Shown here in pieces: positions 16,677 to 26,863 of a stretch of DNA of 64,000 nt; the stretch's first letter is position 1; each line of letters starts with the position of its first letter. This DNA comes from Ensifer adhaerens (GTDB lineage Bacteria > Pseudomonadota > Alphaproteobacteria > Rhizobiales > Rhizobiaceae). The notes under the pieces are model-generated. The model had not been told where the DNA came from and did no database searches. It saw nothing but the letters and a program-made list of their open reading frames with translations. The stretch is from contig NZ_CP015880.1 in assembly GCF_000697965.2 (NCBI RefSeq), positions 868,001 through 932,000 on the forward strand. The letters are read 5' to 3'. The translations under genes were made by a program, and so were the position numbers.

Positions 16677-17168
16677 ATGAGTCTCGACAACAGGCCCCAT
16701 TATGCCGGCGGCTGCCAATGCGGCGCGGTCCGTTTCCGCGTCGAGGGCAAGCTCGGTGACGCATCCGTCTGTCATTGCCGCATGTGCCAGAAGGCGAGCG
16801 GCAATTTCTACATGCCCTTGGTTTCGGTTCGCGGCGCGCATGTGACCTGGACCCGCGGAGAGCCCAAGCGCTTCCAGTCGTCAAACGCCGCGCGACGCGG
16901 CTTCTGCGCCGATTGCGGCACGCCGCTGACCTACGAGGCACCGGATGGCATGGCGCTGGCGATCGCTGCCTTCGACGAGCCGCAAGGCATCGTGCCGACC
17001 ATCCAATGGGGAGTCGAGGGTAAGCTGCCCTATGTCGATCACGTTGCCGATCTGCCTGGCGTTCATACGCTGGAAGATCCGGACGCAATCGAGTTCCTGA
17101 CCAATCTCGTTTCCTATCAGCATCCCGACCACGACACCGAGACCTGGCCCCCGGAGGAGAAGCGATGA
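16677..17168 (+). CDS. GFA/CENP-V zinc-binding domain protein, paralogue 1
   Basis: 163-residue GFA-family protein. The zinc ligands of the fold are GGCQCGAVR (residues 12-20), CHCRMCQK (33-40) and CADCGTP (about 78-84). The C-terminal tail carries HPDHDT before the end. The family is named for glutathione-dependent formaldehyde-activating enzyme, but most members lack a demonstrated substrate. The gene is preceded by AAGGAGG and overlaps paralogue 2 by 4 bp (ATGA). It is the first of three consecutive members sharing the same motifs, probably from tandem duplication. Confidence 0.9.
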   Translation: MSLDNRPHYAGGCQCGAVRFRVEGKLGDASVCHCRMCQKASGNFYMPLVSVRGAHVTWTRGEPKRFQSSNAARRGFCADCGTPLTYEAPDGMALAIAAFDEPQGIVPTIQWGVEGKLPYVDHVADLPGVHTLEDPDAIEFLTNLVSYQHPDHDTETWPPEEKR

Positions 17169-17637
17169 CCGAAAACGTTCGAACAGGTGGATGCCAATGC
17201 GGCGCGGTCCGCTTCCGGATCAAGGGTGAACTCGGACGCGCGTCGATCTGTCATTGCCGCATGTGCCAGAAACAGTTCGGCTCGTTCTTCTCGGCGCTGG
17301 TGACGGCGCCGAAGGATGGCGTCGAATGGGTGCGGGACGAACCGAGCTATTTCCAGTCCTCGGTCAACATCGACCGTGGCTTTTGCCCGAAATGCGGAAC
17401 GCCGATGACCTATCGGCATCCGGGTGGCCTTGAGATCGCCATCGGCACCTTTGACGATCGCACCGATCTGGCGCCGAAAATCCAGGTCAATCACGCCTCG
17501 CGGCTGCCCTGGGTCGATACGATCTTCGAGCAGCCGGTGCTTGAGGATCAGGATTTTTACGCCAGGCAGGAAAGCATCATCTCGTTCCAGCATCCCGACC
17601 ACGAGACCGATCAATGGCATCCCTCGGGAGCATTCCG

Positions 17638-17641
<4 letters not shown>
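17165..17641 (+). CDS. GFA/CENP-V zinc-binding domain protein, paralogue 2
   Basis: 158-residue paralogue with GGCQCGAVRFRI, CHCRMCQKQFGSFFSAL and CPKCGTPMTY zinc-ligand blocks, and the C-terminal QHPDHETDQWHP tail. It differs from its neighbours in the middle (SYFQSSVNIDRGF), and the residue after CHCRMCQK is Gln rather than Ala. It overlaps both flanking paralogues (ATGA with the first, GTGA with the third), so translation of the three is probably coupled. Whether they form hetero-oligomers or act on different adducts is unknown. Confidence 0.9.
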
Positions 17642-19106
<1,465 letters not shown>

Positions 19107-19130
19107 ACCGAGCATATTTGGACGAGAGCC

Positions 19131-20747
19131 ATGACCAGGGAACGCATCTACCTCTTCGACACGACGCTGAGAGACGGGCAACAGACGCCCGGCATCGACT
19201 TTTCCGTCGAGGACAAGATTGCGATTGCCGGCCTGCTCGATCAGTTCGGCATGGACTATATCGAAGGCGGCTATCCCGGCGCGAACCCGACCGACACGGA
19301 ATTCTTCGGGCGCAAGCGTACCCAGAAGGCCACCTTCGTCGCCTTCGGCATGACCAAGCGCGCCGGGGTTTCCGCGTCGAACGATCCGGGCCTCGCGGCG
19401 CTGCTCGCGGCCAAGAGCGACGCCATCTGTCTTGTCGCCAAGAGCTGGGACTATCACGTCGAAGTGGCGCTCGGCTGCACCAACGAGGAAAACCTCGACA
19501 ACATCCGGGCCTCGGTCGAGGCGGTGGTCGCCTCCGGTCGCGAGGCGATGGTCGATTGCGAGCATTTCTTCGATGGCTACAAGGCCAACCCCGCCTATGC
19601 GCTCGCCTGCGCGAAGACGGCCTTTGACGCCGGCGCGCGCTGGGTGGTCCTCTGCGACACCAATGGCGGCACGCAGCCTCCGGAGGTGCGCGAGATCGTT
19701 GCGGCCGTGATCGCTGCCGGCGTGCCCGGCGCCAATCTCGGCATCCACGCCCATAACGATACCGGCCAGGCGGTCGCCAATTCGCTTGCGGCGGTCGAGG
19801 CCGGCGTACGCCAGATCCAGGGCACGCTGAACGGCATTGGCGAACGCTGCGGAAACGCCAATCTCGTCACGCTGATCCCGACGCTTGCTTTGAAAGAGGC
19901 CTATTCCAGCCGCTTCGAAACGGCGATCGATGCCGACCGCTTGCTGGAGCTGACGAAGCTCGCCCATTCCTTCGACGAGCTGTTGAACCGCTCGCCAGAC
20001 CAGCAGGCGCCTTACGTGGGCGCGTCGGCCTTTGCAACCAAGGCCGGCATCCACGCTTCGGCATTGCTCAAGGATCCGCGCACCTATGAGCACGTGGCGC
20101 CGGAAAGCATCGGCAACCTGCGCAAGGTCATGGTGTCCGACCAGGGCGGCAAGGCCAATTTCATCAACGCGCTGAAGCGCCGCGGCATCGTCGTCAGCAA
20201 GGACGACCCGAAGCTCGACAAGCTGATCGCCATCGTCAAGGAACGCGAAGCGACCGGCTATGCCTATGAAGGGGCGGATGCGAGCTTCGCGCTGCTCGCC
20301 AGCCGCATTCTCGGCACGGTGCCGGATTTCTTCCACGTGGAAAGCTTCCGGGTGATGGTCGAGCGCCGCTTCGACGCCAACGGCCATCTGAAGACGGTGT
20401 CGGAAGCGGTGGTGAAGGTGGTCGTCGACGGCGAGACGATGATGTCGGTCGCCGAAGGCCACGGCCCGGTCAACGCGCTCGACCTGGCGCTGCGCAAGGA
20501 TCTCGGCAAGTACCAGTCGGAAATCGAAGACCTGGAGCTCGCGGACTACAAGGTCCGTATCCTCAATGGCGGGACCGAGGCGATCACCCGCGTTCTGATC
20601 GAATCGACCGATGGCACGGGCGCACGCTGGTGGACCGTGGGGGTCTCCGACAACATCATCGATGCGTCTTTCCAGGCGCTGATGGACAGCATCGTCTTCA
20701 AGCTGCTCAAGAACCGCGACCACGTCGGGCTGATCGCCGCCGAGTAA
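19131..20747 (+). CDS. cimA: (R)-citramalate synthase
   Basis: 538-residue member of the isopropylmalate/homocitrate synthase family condensing pyruvate with acetyl-CoA to citramalate, for a threonine-independent isoleucine route. The N-terminal TIM barrel begins FDTTLRDGQQTPG with the catalytic Arg-Asp, and the metal ligands are in GIHAHNDTGQAVAN. The C-terminal regulatory domain (about residues 400-530, FRVMVERRFDANGHL, VKVVVDGETMMSVAEG, RTxxxx-type end VGVSDNIIDASFQAL) is of the CimA/LeuA type. GAGAGCC leader precedes the ATG. Annotation as 2-isopropylmalate synthase-like would be less precise. Confidence 0.88.
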   Translation: MTRERIYLFDTTLRDGQQTPGIDFSVEDKIAIAGLLDQFGMDYIEGGYPGANPTDTEFFGRKRTQKATFVAFGMTKRAGVSASNDPGLAALLAAKSDAICLVAKSWDYHVEVALGCTNEENLDNIRASVEAVVASGREAMVDCEHFFDGYKANPAYALACAKTAFDAGARWVVLCDTNGGTQPPEVREIVAAVIAAGVPGANLGIHAHNDTGQAVANSLAAVEAGVRQIQGTLNGIGERCGNANLVTLIPTLALKEAYSSRFETAIDADRLLELTKLAHSFDELLNRSPDQQAPYVGASAFATKAGIHASALLKDPRTYEHVAPESIGNLRKVMVSDQGGKANFINALKRRGIVVSKDDPKLDKLIAIVKEREATGYAYEGADASFALLASRILGTVPDFFHVESFRVMVERRFDANGHLKTVSEAVVKVVVDGETMMSVAEGHGPVNALDLALRKDLGKYQSEIEDLELADYKVRILNGGTEAITRVLIESTDGTGARWWTVGVSDNIIDASFQALMDSIVFKLLKNRDHVGLIAAE

Positions 20748-20825
20748 TTTCGGCGATCGGCCCGGTAACGCTGATGAACTGGCCGGGGGAGGGTGAGCAA
20801 AACTCATTCTCCCTTCACGGAAATG

Positions 20826-20864
20826 AATTGGTGCATCACCGGCCATTGGGGTAGGACGCACCAA
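20826..20864. promoter_or_regulatory. inverted repeat between cimA and rarD
   Basis: Arms ATTGGTGC (20826-20833) and GCACCAAT (20857-20864) flank 23 bp that contain a further CCATTGG. It lies about 100 bp upstream of the rarD start. It could be an operator or part of a leader structure; there is no direct evidence. Confidence 0.3.
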
Positions 20865-20962
20865 TGGGAGATCGTGCCGGCCGACTGGCTGTGCCCTCCC
20901 TTCTGACCGGTGAGCGGCCGTTGCCGCCAGGGCTCTCCGGCAAAACACCAGGAAAAGATGAT

Positions 20963-21895
20963 ATGGCCGAGCCGAAAGCACCCGCCGAAAATACCGATTC
21001 CGCACAAGGCTTTGCCTTCGCGCTGACCGCCTATCTGCTTTGGGGCTTCCTGCCGTTCTTCATGAAGGCTGTCGCCCATATCCCGGCGCCGGAAGTGGTG
21101 GCGCACCGGATCGTGTGGTCGGTGCCGCTCGCAGGTCTCGTGCTGCTCTGGCTCGGGCGCACCGACGATATCAAGACGGCACTGCGCTCGCCGCGCATGC
21201 TGTGCATGGCCGCACTGACTGCCGTGCTCATCACCATCAACTGGGGCATCTATGTCTGGGCAATCGGGGCGGGCCGCGCCATCGAAACCGCGCTCGGCTA
21301 CTACATCAATCCGCTCTTCTCGATCTTCCTCGGCGCCGTGCTTTTGAAGGAGAGGCCGAACCCGGCGCAGATGGTCGCAATCGCGCTCGCTGCTTCCGCC
21401 GTCGCCGTGCTCGCCTTTGATGCCGGCGGTCTGCCGTGGGTGTCGATCGGCCTCTGCCTGTCCTGGGGTTTCTACGCCTTCTTCCGCAAGACCCTGCCGG
21501 TTGGCCCCAACCAGGGCTTCTTCCTGGAAGTCCTGCTGCTGAGCGTTCCGGCCATCGGCTACATCATCTGGCTGGAGACGACGGGGCAGGGCCATTTCGG
21601 TGACACCGGCATGGCCGACGTCCTGTGGCTGTTGTCCTGCGGCATCGTCACGGCCGTGCCGCTGATGATCTATGCCAATGGCGCCAAGCTCCTGCGCCTC
21701 TCGACCATCGGCATCATGCAGTACATCGCGCCGACGATGATTTTCGTGATCGCCGTCTTCGTCTTCCATGAGCCCTTCGGTACGGCAAAGCTCATCGCCT
21801 TCGGCCTGATCTGGGCGGCGCTGGTGATCTATACCGGCGCGATGCTGGCTGAAAGCAGGGCGCGCCGCGCCCTGCAGGCAAGCCCGGCCGAATAA
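20963..21895 (+). CDS. rarD: EamA-family transporter RarD
   Basis: 310-residue integral membrane protein with ten hydrophobic segments in two EamA repeats. The RarD subtype is recognisable from the opening GFAFALTAYLLWGFLPFFMK and from WGIYVWAIGAGRAIETALGYYINPL (quoted in part: AIGAGRAIETALGYYINPL). The frame is open back to 20864, but the ATG at 20963 has AGGAAAA upstream and gives the usual N-terminus. RarD was named for chloramphenicol sensitivity; its natural substrate is unsettled. A strong bidirectional terminator follows. Confidence 0.9.
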   Translation: MAEPKAPAENTDSAQGFAFALTAYLLWGFLPFFMKAVAHIPAPEVVAHRIVWSVPLAGLVLLWLGRTDDIKTALRSPRMLCMAALTAVLITINWGIYVWAIGAGRAIETALGYYINPLFSIFLGAVLLKERPNPAQMVAIALAASAVAVLAFDAGGLPWVSIGLCLSWGFYAFFRKTLPVGPNQGFFLEVLLLSVPAIGYIIWLETTGQGHFGDTGMADVLWLLSCGIVTAVPLMIYANGAKLLRLSTIGIMQYIAPTMIFVIAVFVFHEPFGTAKLIAFGLIWAALVIYTGAMLAESRARRALQASPAE

Positions 21896-21914
21896 GGTCG
21901 GTTGCGATAGAAAC

Positions 21915-21945
21915 AAAAAAGGCGCGCCGGGGGCGCGCCTTTTTT
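21915..21945. terminator. bidirectional intrinsic terminator
   Basis: AAAAAAGGCGCGCC (21915-21928), loop GGG, then GGCGCGCCTTTTTT (21932-21945): a 14-bp perfect stem with T tracts on both strands. It lies between the convergent rarD and LOG-family genes and serves both. Confidence 0.93.
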
Positions 21946-21963
21946 GTTGGCTGAACAGGTTTC

Positions 21964-22584
21964 TCAAAGCTTGGAGATGATCTCGGCTTCGCCGTCGCGG
22001 CCGTTGCCGCCGTTGGCGGCCGCCAGGATGGTCGGCACGATGTCGGCGGCATCGTTGACGACGAGCGGCTGCACCAGATGCGCCGTGTGGACGAAGCCCT
22101 CTTCGCGCATGTGCTGCAGGAGGTCCATCATCGGCCTCCAGAAATTGTTGATGTTGCCGAAGACCATCGGCTTGCGGTGACGGCCGAGCTGCGCCCAGGT
22201 CATGATCTCGACGATCTCTTCAAGCGTGCCGATGCCGCCCGGCAGAGCCACGAAGGCGTCGGCGCGTTCGAACATCGTGTGCTTGCGCTCGTGCATGTCG
22301 GCCGTGACGATCAGTTCGTTCAGTTGGCCGAGCGAATGGCGGGTCGCTTCCTTGTCCATCAGGAATTCAGGGATGATCCCGGTGACTTCGCCGCCGTTGG
22401 AAAGCACGCCGCTGGCGACCGCTCCCATGATGCCGCGTGTGCCGCCGCCATAGACCAGGCGAAGCCCGTGATCGGCGATGGATCGGCCGAGCGCGCGGCC
22501 GGCCTCCATGTAGGCATTGTCGCGTCCCGGCTGTGACCCGCAATAGACGCAGATGGATCGAATCGTGCTGTTCTCGGTGCTCAT
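21964..22584 (-). CDS. LOG-family protein (putative cytokinin riboside 5'-monophosphate phosphoribohydrolase)
   Basis: 206-residue Rossmann-like protein of the TIGR00730/LOG family. The nucleotide-binding elements are SICVYCGSQPG (residues 9-19), LVYGGGTRGIMGA (about 43-55) and the diagnostic PGGIGTLEEIVEIM around residue 113 with the catalytic Glu. ERKHTMFERADAFVAL is also standard. Family members cleave nucleoside monophosphates to a free base; in plant-associated bacteria they can release active cytokinins, but many serve general nucleotide turnover. The ATG at 22584 is preferred over 22620, which adds a non-family extension. Confidence 0.88.
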   Translation of the reverse strand: MSTENSTIRSICVYCGSQPGRDNAYMEAGRALGRSIADHGLRLVYGGGTRGIMGAVASGVLSNGGEVTGIIPEFLMDKEATRHSLGQLNELIVTADMHERKHTMFERADAFVALPGGIGTLEEIVEIMTWAQLGRHRKPMVFGNINNFWRPMMDLLQHMREEGFVHTAHLVQPLVVNDAADIVPTILAAANGGNGRDGEAEIISKL

Positions 22585-22828
22585 GCCCCCCAAAAAACAT
22601 TGCAGCGCAGCATGGGTCAAGAAAAATGAGGGGAAACCCGGCTTTCTGTGGGTTGCCGTGCCTTCGGCTGCTTGTATGCCGAATCGCGAATCGCTAGCAA
22701 TTTCAGTGATTGATTGAAGAAATCGGACGAGTTGCTTGCTGTTGCGCTATAATGACGGCGCAAGCCCGCACCGCAGGCCGATGAGAGGGCATGCGCGGAG
22801 CGTTGCTCCGCTCCGTGTGGAGAGTGGC

Positions 22829-24592
22829 ATGATCAAAAATAAGGCCGGCTGGGTGGCCATTTCTGTCCTCGTGGCAGCAACAGCGTTGATGGTATTCGTA
22901 ATTCAACCGAACTTGCGCGACGACGGCCAGAAGCCAACGGCGGAGCAGGCGGCAGGCACCGCGACACAGTCGACCGAGGCGACGCCTGCGACCAGTGGCC
23001 CGCAGGCGGCTGGCGCCTCTGCCGAGACAGCAAAGACGGATGCTGCGCCGCAGCAGGAACAGTCGAAGGCCGACGCGGCGACTGCCGCCAATGCGCCTGC
23101 AACCGATCCCGCCATTCCCGGTTTCGATGTGTTGCGCGTGGAGCCCGATGGCTCGACGGTGATCGCCGGCCATGCCCAGCCGAATTCGAAGCTTGAGATC
23201 CTGAGCGGCGATACGGTGGTCGGCACCGCTGATGTCGGCGCGACCGGCGACTTTGCCGCGGTCTTCGACGATCCGCTTCCGGCGGGTGACCATCAGCTCA
23301 CGCTGCGCAGCACCGGCGAAAACGGTGCGGTGAAGAGCTCCGAGGAGGTCGCGACCGTTTCTGTTCCCAAGGATCCGTCCGGTCAACTGCTTGCCATGGT
23401 CTCGAAGCCCGGCATGGCGAGCCGGCTGATCACGACGCCGGATACGGTGGAGGGGACAGCGGCTGTGGACGCCAAGCCGGCCGAGGTTGCTTCCGCAACG
23501 CCGCAGGCGGTCGATACCGCTACTGCGCCGGCCAAGCTTTCTGGCGTGCCGGGCCTGCAGGTGAGCGCCGTCGAGATCGAAGGCAGCAAGATGTTCGTTG
23601 CCGGCAGCGCCAAGGCAGGCGCCTTGGTTCGCGTCTATGCCGACGACAGGCTCGTCGGCGAAATGAAAGCCGACGACAAGGGCCACTTCGTCGTCGACGG
23701 CCAGATCGAGTTGACGGTGGGCAGCCACATCATTCGGGCCGACATGCTGAACGAGGATGGCACCAAGGTCGTGATGCGCGCTTCGGTTCCCTTCGACCGG
23801 CCCGCCGGATCGCAGGTCGCGGCCGTGGCACCTTCGGGCACGCCGTCCGCAACCGCGGGTCTCGATGGCCTGCGTGCGGAAGCTGGAAAGGCGCTCGCGC
23901 TGCTGAAGGGTCTCTATGCCAATGGCAAGGTGCCGAACGGCGAGCAACTGGCCGCCGCCCGTTCGGCGACCGAGATCGCGTTGAAGTCGCTTGCCGATTT
24001 CCGCCTCGCCGACAGTTCCGACCAGACGCTCGTCGCTTCCGCGACGCGGGCCGCAAAGGCCTCCGCAAGTGCGCTCGCGGCGCTGAAGGCTGCACCTCAG
24101 GACGCATCGAGCGTGGCGACGGCACTTGCCAAGGTTGATGAAACGGTTGGTGCGGTCCTTGCCGAGCAGGGCAGCGCCACGCCGGCGTCGCCCGAGAAGG
24201 CCCAGCCGAAGGACAATGCCCCGGCTCCGGGCGAACTGGCAAAGGCAATGGGTGCTGGAAGCGCAGTTGTAAACGACGCTGCACCGGCGCAGTCGGCGAC
24301 CGAAACCGCGGCCGTTGCAGCCTCGCCCGACCAGCCCCAGACGCTCGAGCAGGCTCCGCTCAAGGAGAGCAAGAGTTCGGTGATCATCCGCCGCGGCGAT
24401 ACGCTGTGGCAGATCTCGCGTCGCGTCTACGGCGCCGGCCTGCGCTACACCACGATCTATCTCGCCAACCAGGACCAGATCGAGGATCCGGACCGCATTC
24501 GCCCGGGTCAGGTCTTCGGCGTGCCGGACAAGGCGCTGCCGGACGACGAATCGCGGGAAATTCACAAGAAGCACATGAAACAAGAGCAATAA
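22829..24592 (+). CDS. LysM-domain protein with membrane anchor and Ig-like repeats
   Basis: 587 residues. An N-terminal membrane segment (GWVAISVLVAATALMVFVIQ, residues 7-26) is followed by a long Ala/Thr/Gln-rich linker. Two related beta-rich modules come next, near residues 90-190 and 230-330 (FDVLRVEPDGSTVIAGHAQP and LQVSAVEIEGSKMFVAGSAK begin equivalent units). A helical Ala-rich region and a C-terminal LysM domain (VIIRRGDTLWQISRRVYGAG, about residues 515-565) complete it. LysM binds peptidoglycan or related glycans, so this is probably a periplasmic cell-wall-associated protein. The ATG at 22829 has GGAGAG upstream; an earlier ATG at 22736 does not. Confidence 0.85.
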   Translation: MIKNKAGWVAISVLVAATALMVFVIQPNLRDDGQKPTAEQAAGTATQSTEATPATSGPQAAGASAETAKTDAAPQQEQSKADAATAANAPATDPAIPGFDVLRVEPDGSTVIAGHAQPNSKLEILSGDTVVGTADVGATGDFAAVFDDPLPAGDHQLTLRSTGENGAVKSSEEVATVSVPKDPSGQLLAMVSKPGMASRLITTPDTVEGTAAVDAKPAEVASATPQAVDTATAPAKLSGVPGLQVSAVEIEGSKMFVAGSAKAGALVRVYADDRLVGEMKADDKGHFVVDGQIELTVGSHIIRADMLNEDGTKVVMRASVPFDRPAGSQVAAVAPSGTPSATAGLDGLRAEAGKALALLKGLYANGKVPNGEQLAAARSATEIALKSLADFRLADSSDQTLVASATRAAKASASALAALKAAPQDASSVATALAKVDETVGAVLAEQGSATPASPEKAQPKDNAPAPGELAKAMGAGSAVVNDAAPAQSATETAAVAASPDQPQTLEQAPLKESKSSVIIRRGDTLWQISRRVYGAGLRYTTIYLANQDQIEDPDRIRPGQVFGVPDKALPDDESREIHKKHMKQEQ

Positions 24593-24655
24593 GCAGCCGA
24601 TCGGCGGCCGCCGACATTGCGGCGGCTGCGACGGATGCTTATCTCCAGACCAAGG

Positions 24656-24683
24656 GCGGCGCCTTCGACAGGGCGCCGCTTTT
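24656..24683 (+). terminator. intrinsic terminator after the LysM gene
   Basis: GCGGCGCC (24656-24663), loop TTCGACAG, GGCGCCGC (24672-24679) and a TTTT run. It ends only 9 bp before the first possible start of the ABC exporter gene, which constrains where that transcript can begin. Confidence 0.8.
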
Positions 24684-24692
24684 CATTGAACG

Positions 24693-26684
24693 GTGATGAC
24701 GGCGCCGCAGGTCTTCGTTTACAGGGAAGGCTCGGCGCAGAGCTTGGATGCGCAACAATCTGCCTCCAAGCGCGCAAACGTAAGAGCGGATCAGAACGTG
24801 GCACCCCAGAAGAAAACCGTTTCGGCCGATACCAGCAATCCCTTGCATACGATCGCCAATCTCTGGCCCTACATGTGGCCATCGGACAGGGCCGATCTCA
24901 AGCTTCGGGTGATCTGGGCGACGGTCATTCTGATCATCGCCAAGGTCGTCCTGATCCTCGTTCCCTATTCCTTCAAATGGGCAACCGATGCGCTGAACGG
25001 CAAGCCGGATGTCCTGGGCTTTCTGCCCGTGTTCATGACCGGCGCGGTCATGCTGGTGCTTGCCTACAACCTCGCGCGTCTTTTGCAGGCCGGCTTGAAC
25101 CAGCTGCGCGATGCGCTGTTTGCAAGCGTCGGTCAGCACGCGGTCCGGCAACTGGCCTACAAGACCTTTGTGCACATGCACCAGCTGTCGCTGCGCTTCC
25201 ATCTGGAGCGGCGCACCGGTGGGCTTTCTCGCGTCATCGAGCGCGGCACCAAGGGCATCGAAACGATCGTCCGATTCACCATCCTCAACAGCGTTCCGAC
25301 CCTGATCGAATTCCTGCTGACGGCAGTGATCTTCTGGTGGGGCTACGGCTTCAGCTATCTCCTCGTCACCGCCGTCACCGTCTGGCTCTACATCTGGTTC
25401 ACCGTGCGCGCGAGCGACTGGCGCATCGCCATCCGCCGTTCGATGAACGACAGCGACACCGACGCCAACACCAAGGCGATCGACTCGCTGCTGAACTTCG
25501 AGACGGTCAAGTATTTCGGCAACGAGGAGATGGAAGCCCGTCGCTTCGACAAGTCGATGGAACGCTACGAGGCGGCGGCGACCCAGGTCTGGACGTCGCT
25601 CGGCTGGCTCAACTTCGGCCAGGCGTTGATCTTCGGCGCCGGTACGGCCGTGATGATGATCATGTCGGCGCTTGCCGTGCAGCGTGGCGAGCAGACGTTG
25701 GGTGACTTCGTCTTCATCAACGCCATGCTGATCCAGCTTGCGATCCCGCTCAACTTCATCGGCTTCGTCTACCGCGAAATCCGTCAGGGGCTCACCGACA
25801 TCGAGCATATGTTCGACCTGCTCGACGTGCGCGCCGAAGTGGTGGATCGCCCGAATGCGAGCGAACTTGTCATCGGCAAGGGCGCCATCGCCTTCAAGGA
25901 TGTGCATTTCGCCTATGACGCGGCGCGTCCGATCCTGAAGGGCATCACTTTCGAAGTGCCCGCCGGCAAGACGGTCGCCGTCGTTGGCCCCTCCGGTGCC
26001 GGCAAGTCTACGCTCTCGCGGCTGCTCTATCGCTTCTACGACGTGCAGGAAGGGGCGATCACCATCGATGGCCAGGACGTGCGCACAGTGACGCAGAAGA
26101 GCCTGCGCTCGGTGATAGGCATGGTGCCGCAGGACACGGTGCTCTTCAACGACACCATCGCCTACAACATCCGCTATGGCCGCGTTTCGGCGAGCGAAGC
26201 CGAAGTCGAGGCGGCGGCCGAAGCCGCGCAGATCGCCGAGTTCATCCGCACGCTGCCGGAGGGCTTCCAGGCCATGGTCGGCGAACGGGGCCTGAAGCTT
26301 TCGGGCGGCGAGAAGCAGCGCGTTGCGATCGCCCGCACCATTCTCAAGGCGCCGCCGATCCTGATCCTCGACGAGGCGACCTCGGCACTAGATACGCGCA
26401 CGGAGCAGGAGATTCAGTCGGCACTCGACGTCGTTTCGCGCAACCGCACGACGCTTGTCATCGCGCACCGGCTCTCGACCGTCATCAACGCCGACGAGAT
26501 CATCGTGCTGAAGGACGGCGTCATCGCCGAGCGCGGCACCCATGGCGAGCTGATCGATCGCGACGGCCTCTATGCCTCGATGTGGAGCCGCCAGCGCGAA
26601 GCGACGCAGGCCGAAGAGCAACTGAAGCGCGTGCGCGAGAGCGACGATCTCGGCATCGTCACCCGCGGCGAGCCGGCGGTTTGA
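24693..26684 (+). CDS. ATM1-type ABC exporter (permease-ATPase fusion)
   Basis: Up to 663 residues. A six-helix transmembrane domain (about residues 60-345) is fused to an ATPase domain. The ATPase has Walker [10 protein letters not shown] (near 432), signature LSGGEKQRVAIARTI (near 535), Walker B ILILDEATSALD and switch His IAHRLST. The ETVKYFGNEEMEARRFD segment and overall order match the mitochondrial Atm1/ABCB7 and bacterial heavy-metal-tolerance exporters that move glutathione-linked substrates. The first start is GTG-ATG at 24693/24696, with no ribosome site and only 9 bp beyond a terminator. A GTG at 24798 is an alternative that keeps the whole membrane domain. Confidence 0.9.
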   Translation: MMTAPQVFVYREGSAQSLDAQQSASKRANVRADQNVAPQKKTVSADTSNPLHTIANLWPYMWPSDRADLKLRVIWATVILIIAKVVLILVPYSFKWATDALNGKPDVLGFLPVFMTGAVMLVLAYNLARLLQAGLNQLRDALFASVGQHAVRQLAYKTFVHMHQLSLRFHLERRTGGLSRVIERGTKGIETIVRFTILNSVPTLIEFLLTAVIFWWGYGFSYLLVTAVTVWLYIWFTVRASDWRIAIRRSMNDSDTDANTKAIDSLLNFETVKYFGNEEMEARRFDKSMERYEAAATQVWTSLGWLNFGQALIFGAGTAVMMIMSALAVQRGEQTLGDFVFINAMLIQLAIPLNFIGFVYREIRQGLTDIEHMFDLLDVRAEVVDRPNASELVIGKGAIAFKDVHFAYDAARPILKGITFEVPAGKTVAVVGPSGAGKSTLSRLLYRFYDVQEGAITIDGQDVRTVTQKSLRSVIGMVPQDTVLFNDTIAYNIRYGRVSASEAEVEAAAEAAQIAEFIRTLPEGFQAMVGERGLKLSGGEKQRVAIARTILKAPPILILDEATSALDTRTEQEIQSALDVVSRNRTTLVIAHRLSTVINADEIIVLKDGVIAERGTHGELIDRDGLYASMWSRQREATQAEEQLKRVRESDDLGIVTRGEPAV

Positions 26685-26729
26685 TGGCGTCTTTTTCTTT
26701 GCTGAGCGCGACGCGTTTTGTCGCTACCG

Positions 26730-26749
26730 GGCGGGCAACGTTGCCCGCC
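26730..26749. repeat. 20-bp perfect palindrome after the ABC exporter
   Basis: GGCGGGCAACGTTGCCCGCC reads the same on both strands. It begins about 45 bp after the exporter stop and could fold as a hairpin end, but no T tract follows. It may be a weak terminator or protein-binding site. Confidence 0.5.
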
Positions 26750-26763
26750 GGGACATTTCGCGC

Positions 26764-26836
26764 TAGAGCGGGGGGCAGGAAAAGCGTTTGCGGTTTTCCG
26801 TCCGCATCCCGCGCTAACTTATAGAAAACGATCACG
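26764..26836. repeat. dispersed rhizobial intergenic palindromic element
   Basis: The unit runs from CTAGAGCGGGGGGCAGGAAA through GCGTTTGCGGTTTTCCGTCC to GCGCTAACTTATAGAAAACG ATCAC. It has complementary ends (AGAGCG / CGCGCT, imperfect) and the internal GGAAAA / TTTTCC pairing seen in the repeat at 7563. Right-end copies occur at 11086 and 46366. It sits 28 bp before psd. Confidence 0.75.
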
Positions 26837-26863
26837 TTCCACGGAAAATCTGGAGTAGAGTTC

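Noticed and set aside
14757..16841. 694-codon minus-strand open frame across cysS and the VOC gene
   Set aside because: Antisense shadow of cysS; no ribosome site or domain.
22703..24589. 628-codon minus-strand open frame opposite the LysM gene
   Set aside because: Low-complexity Arg/Gly/Cys translation; the plus strand has a membrane anchor, repeats and LysM domain.
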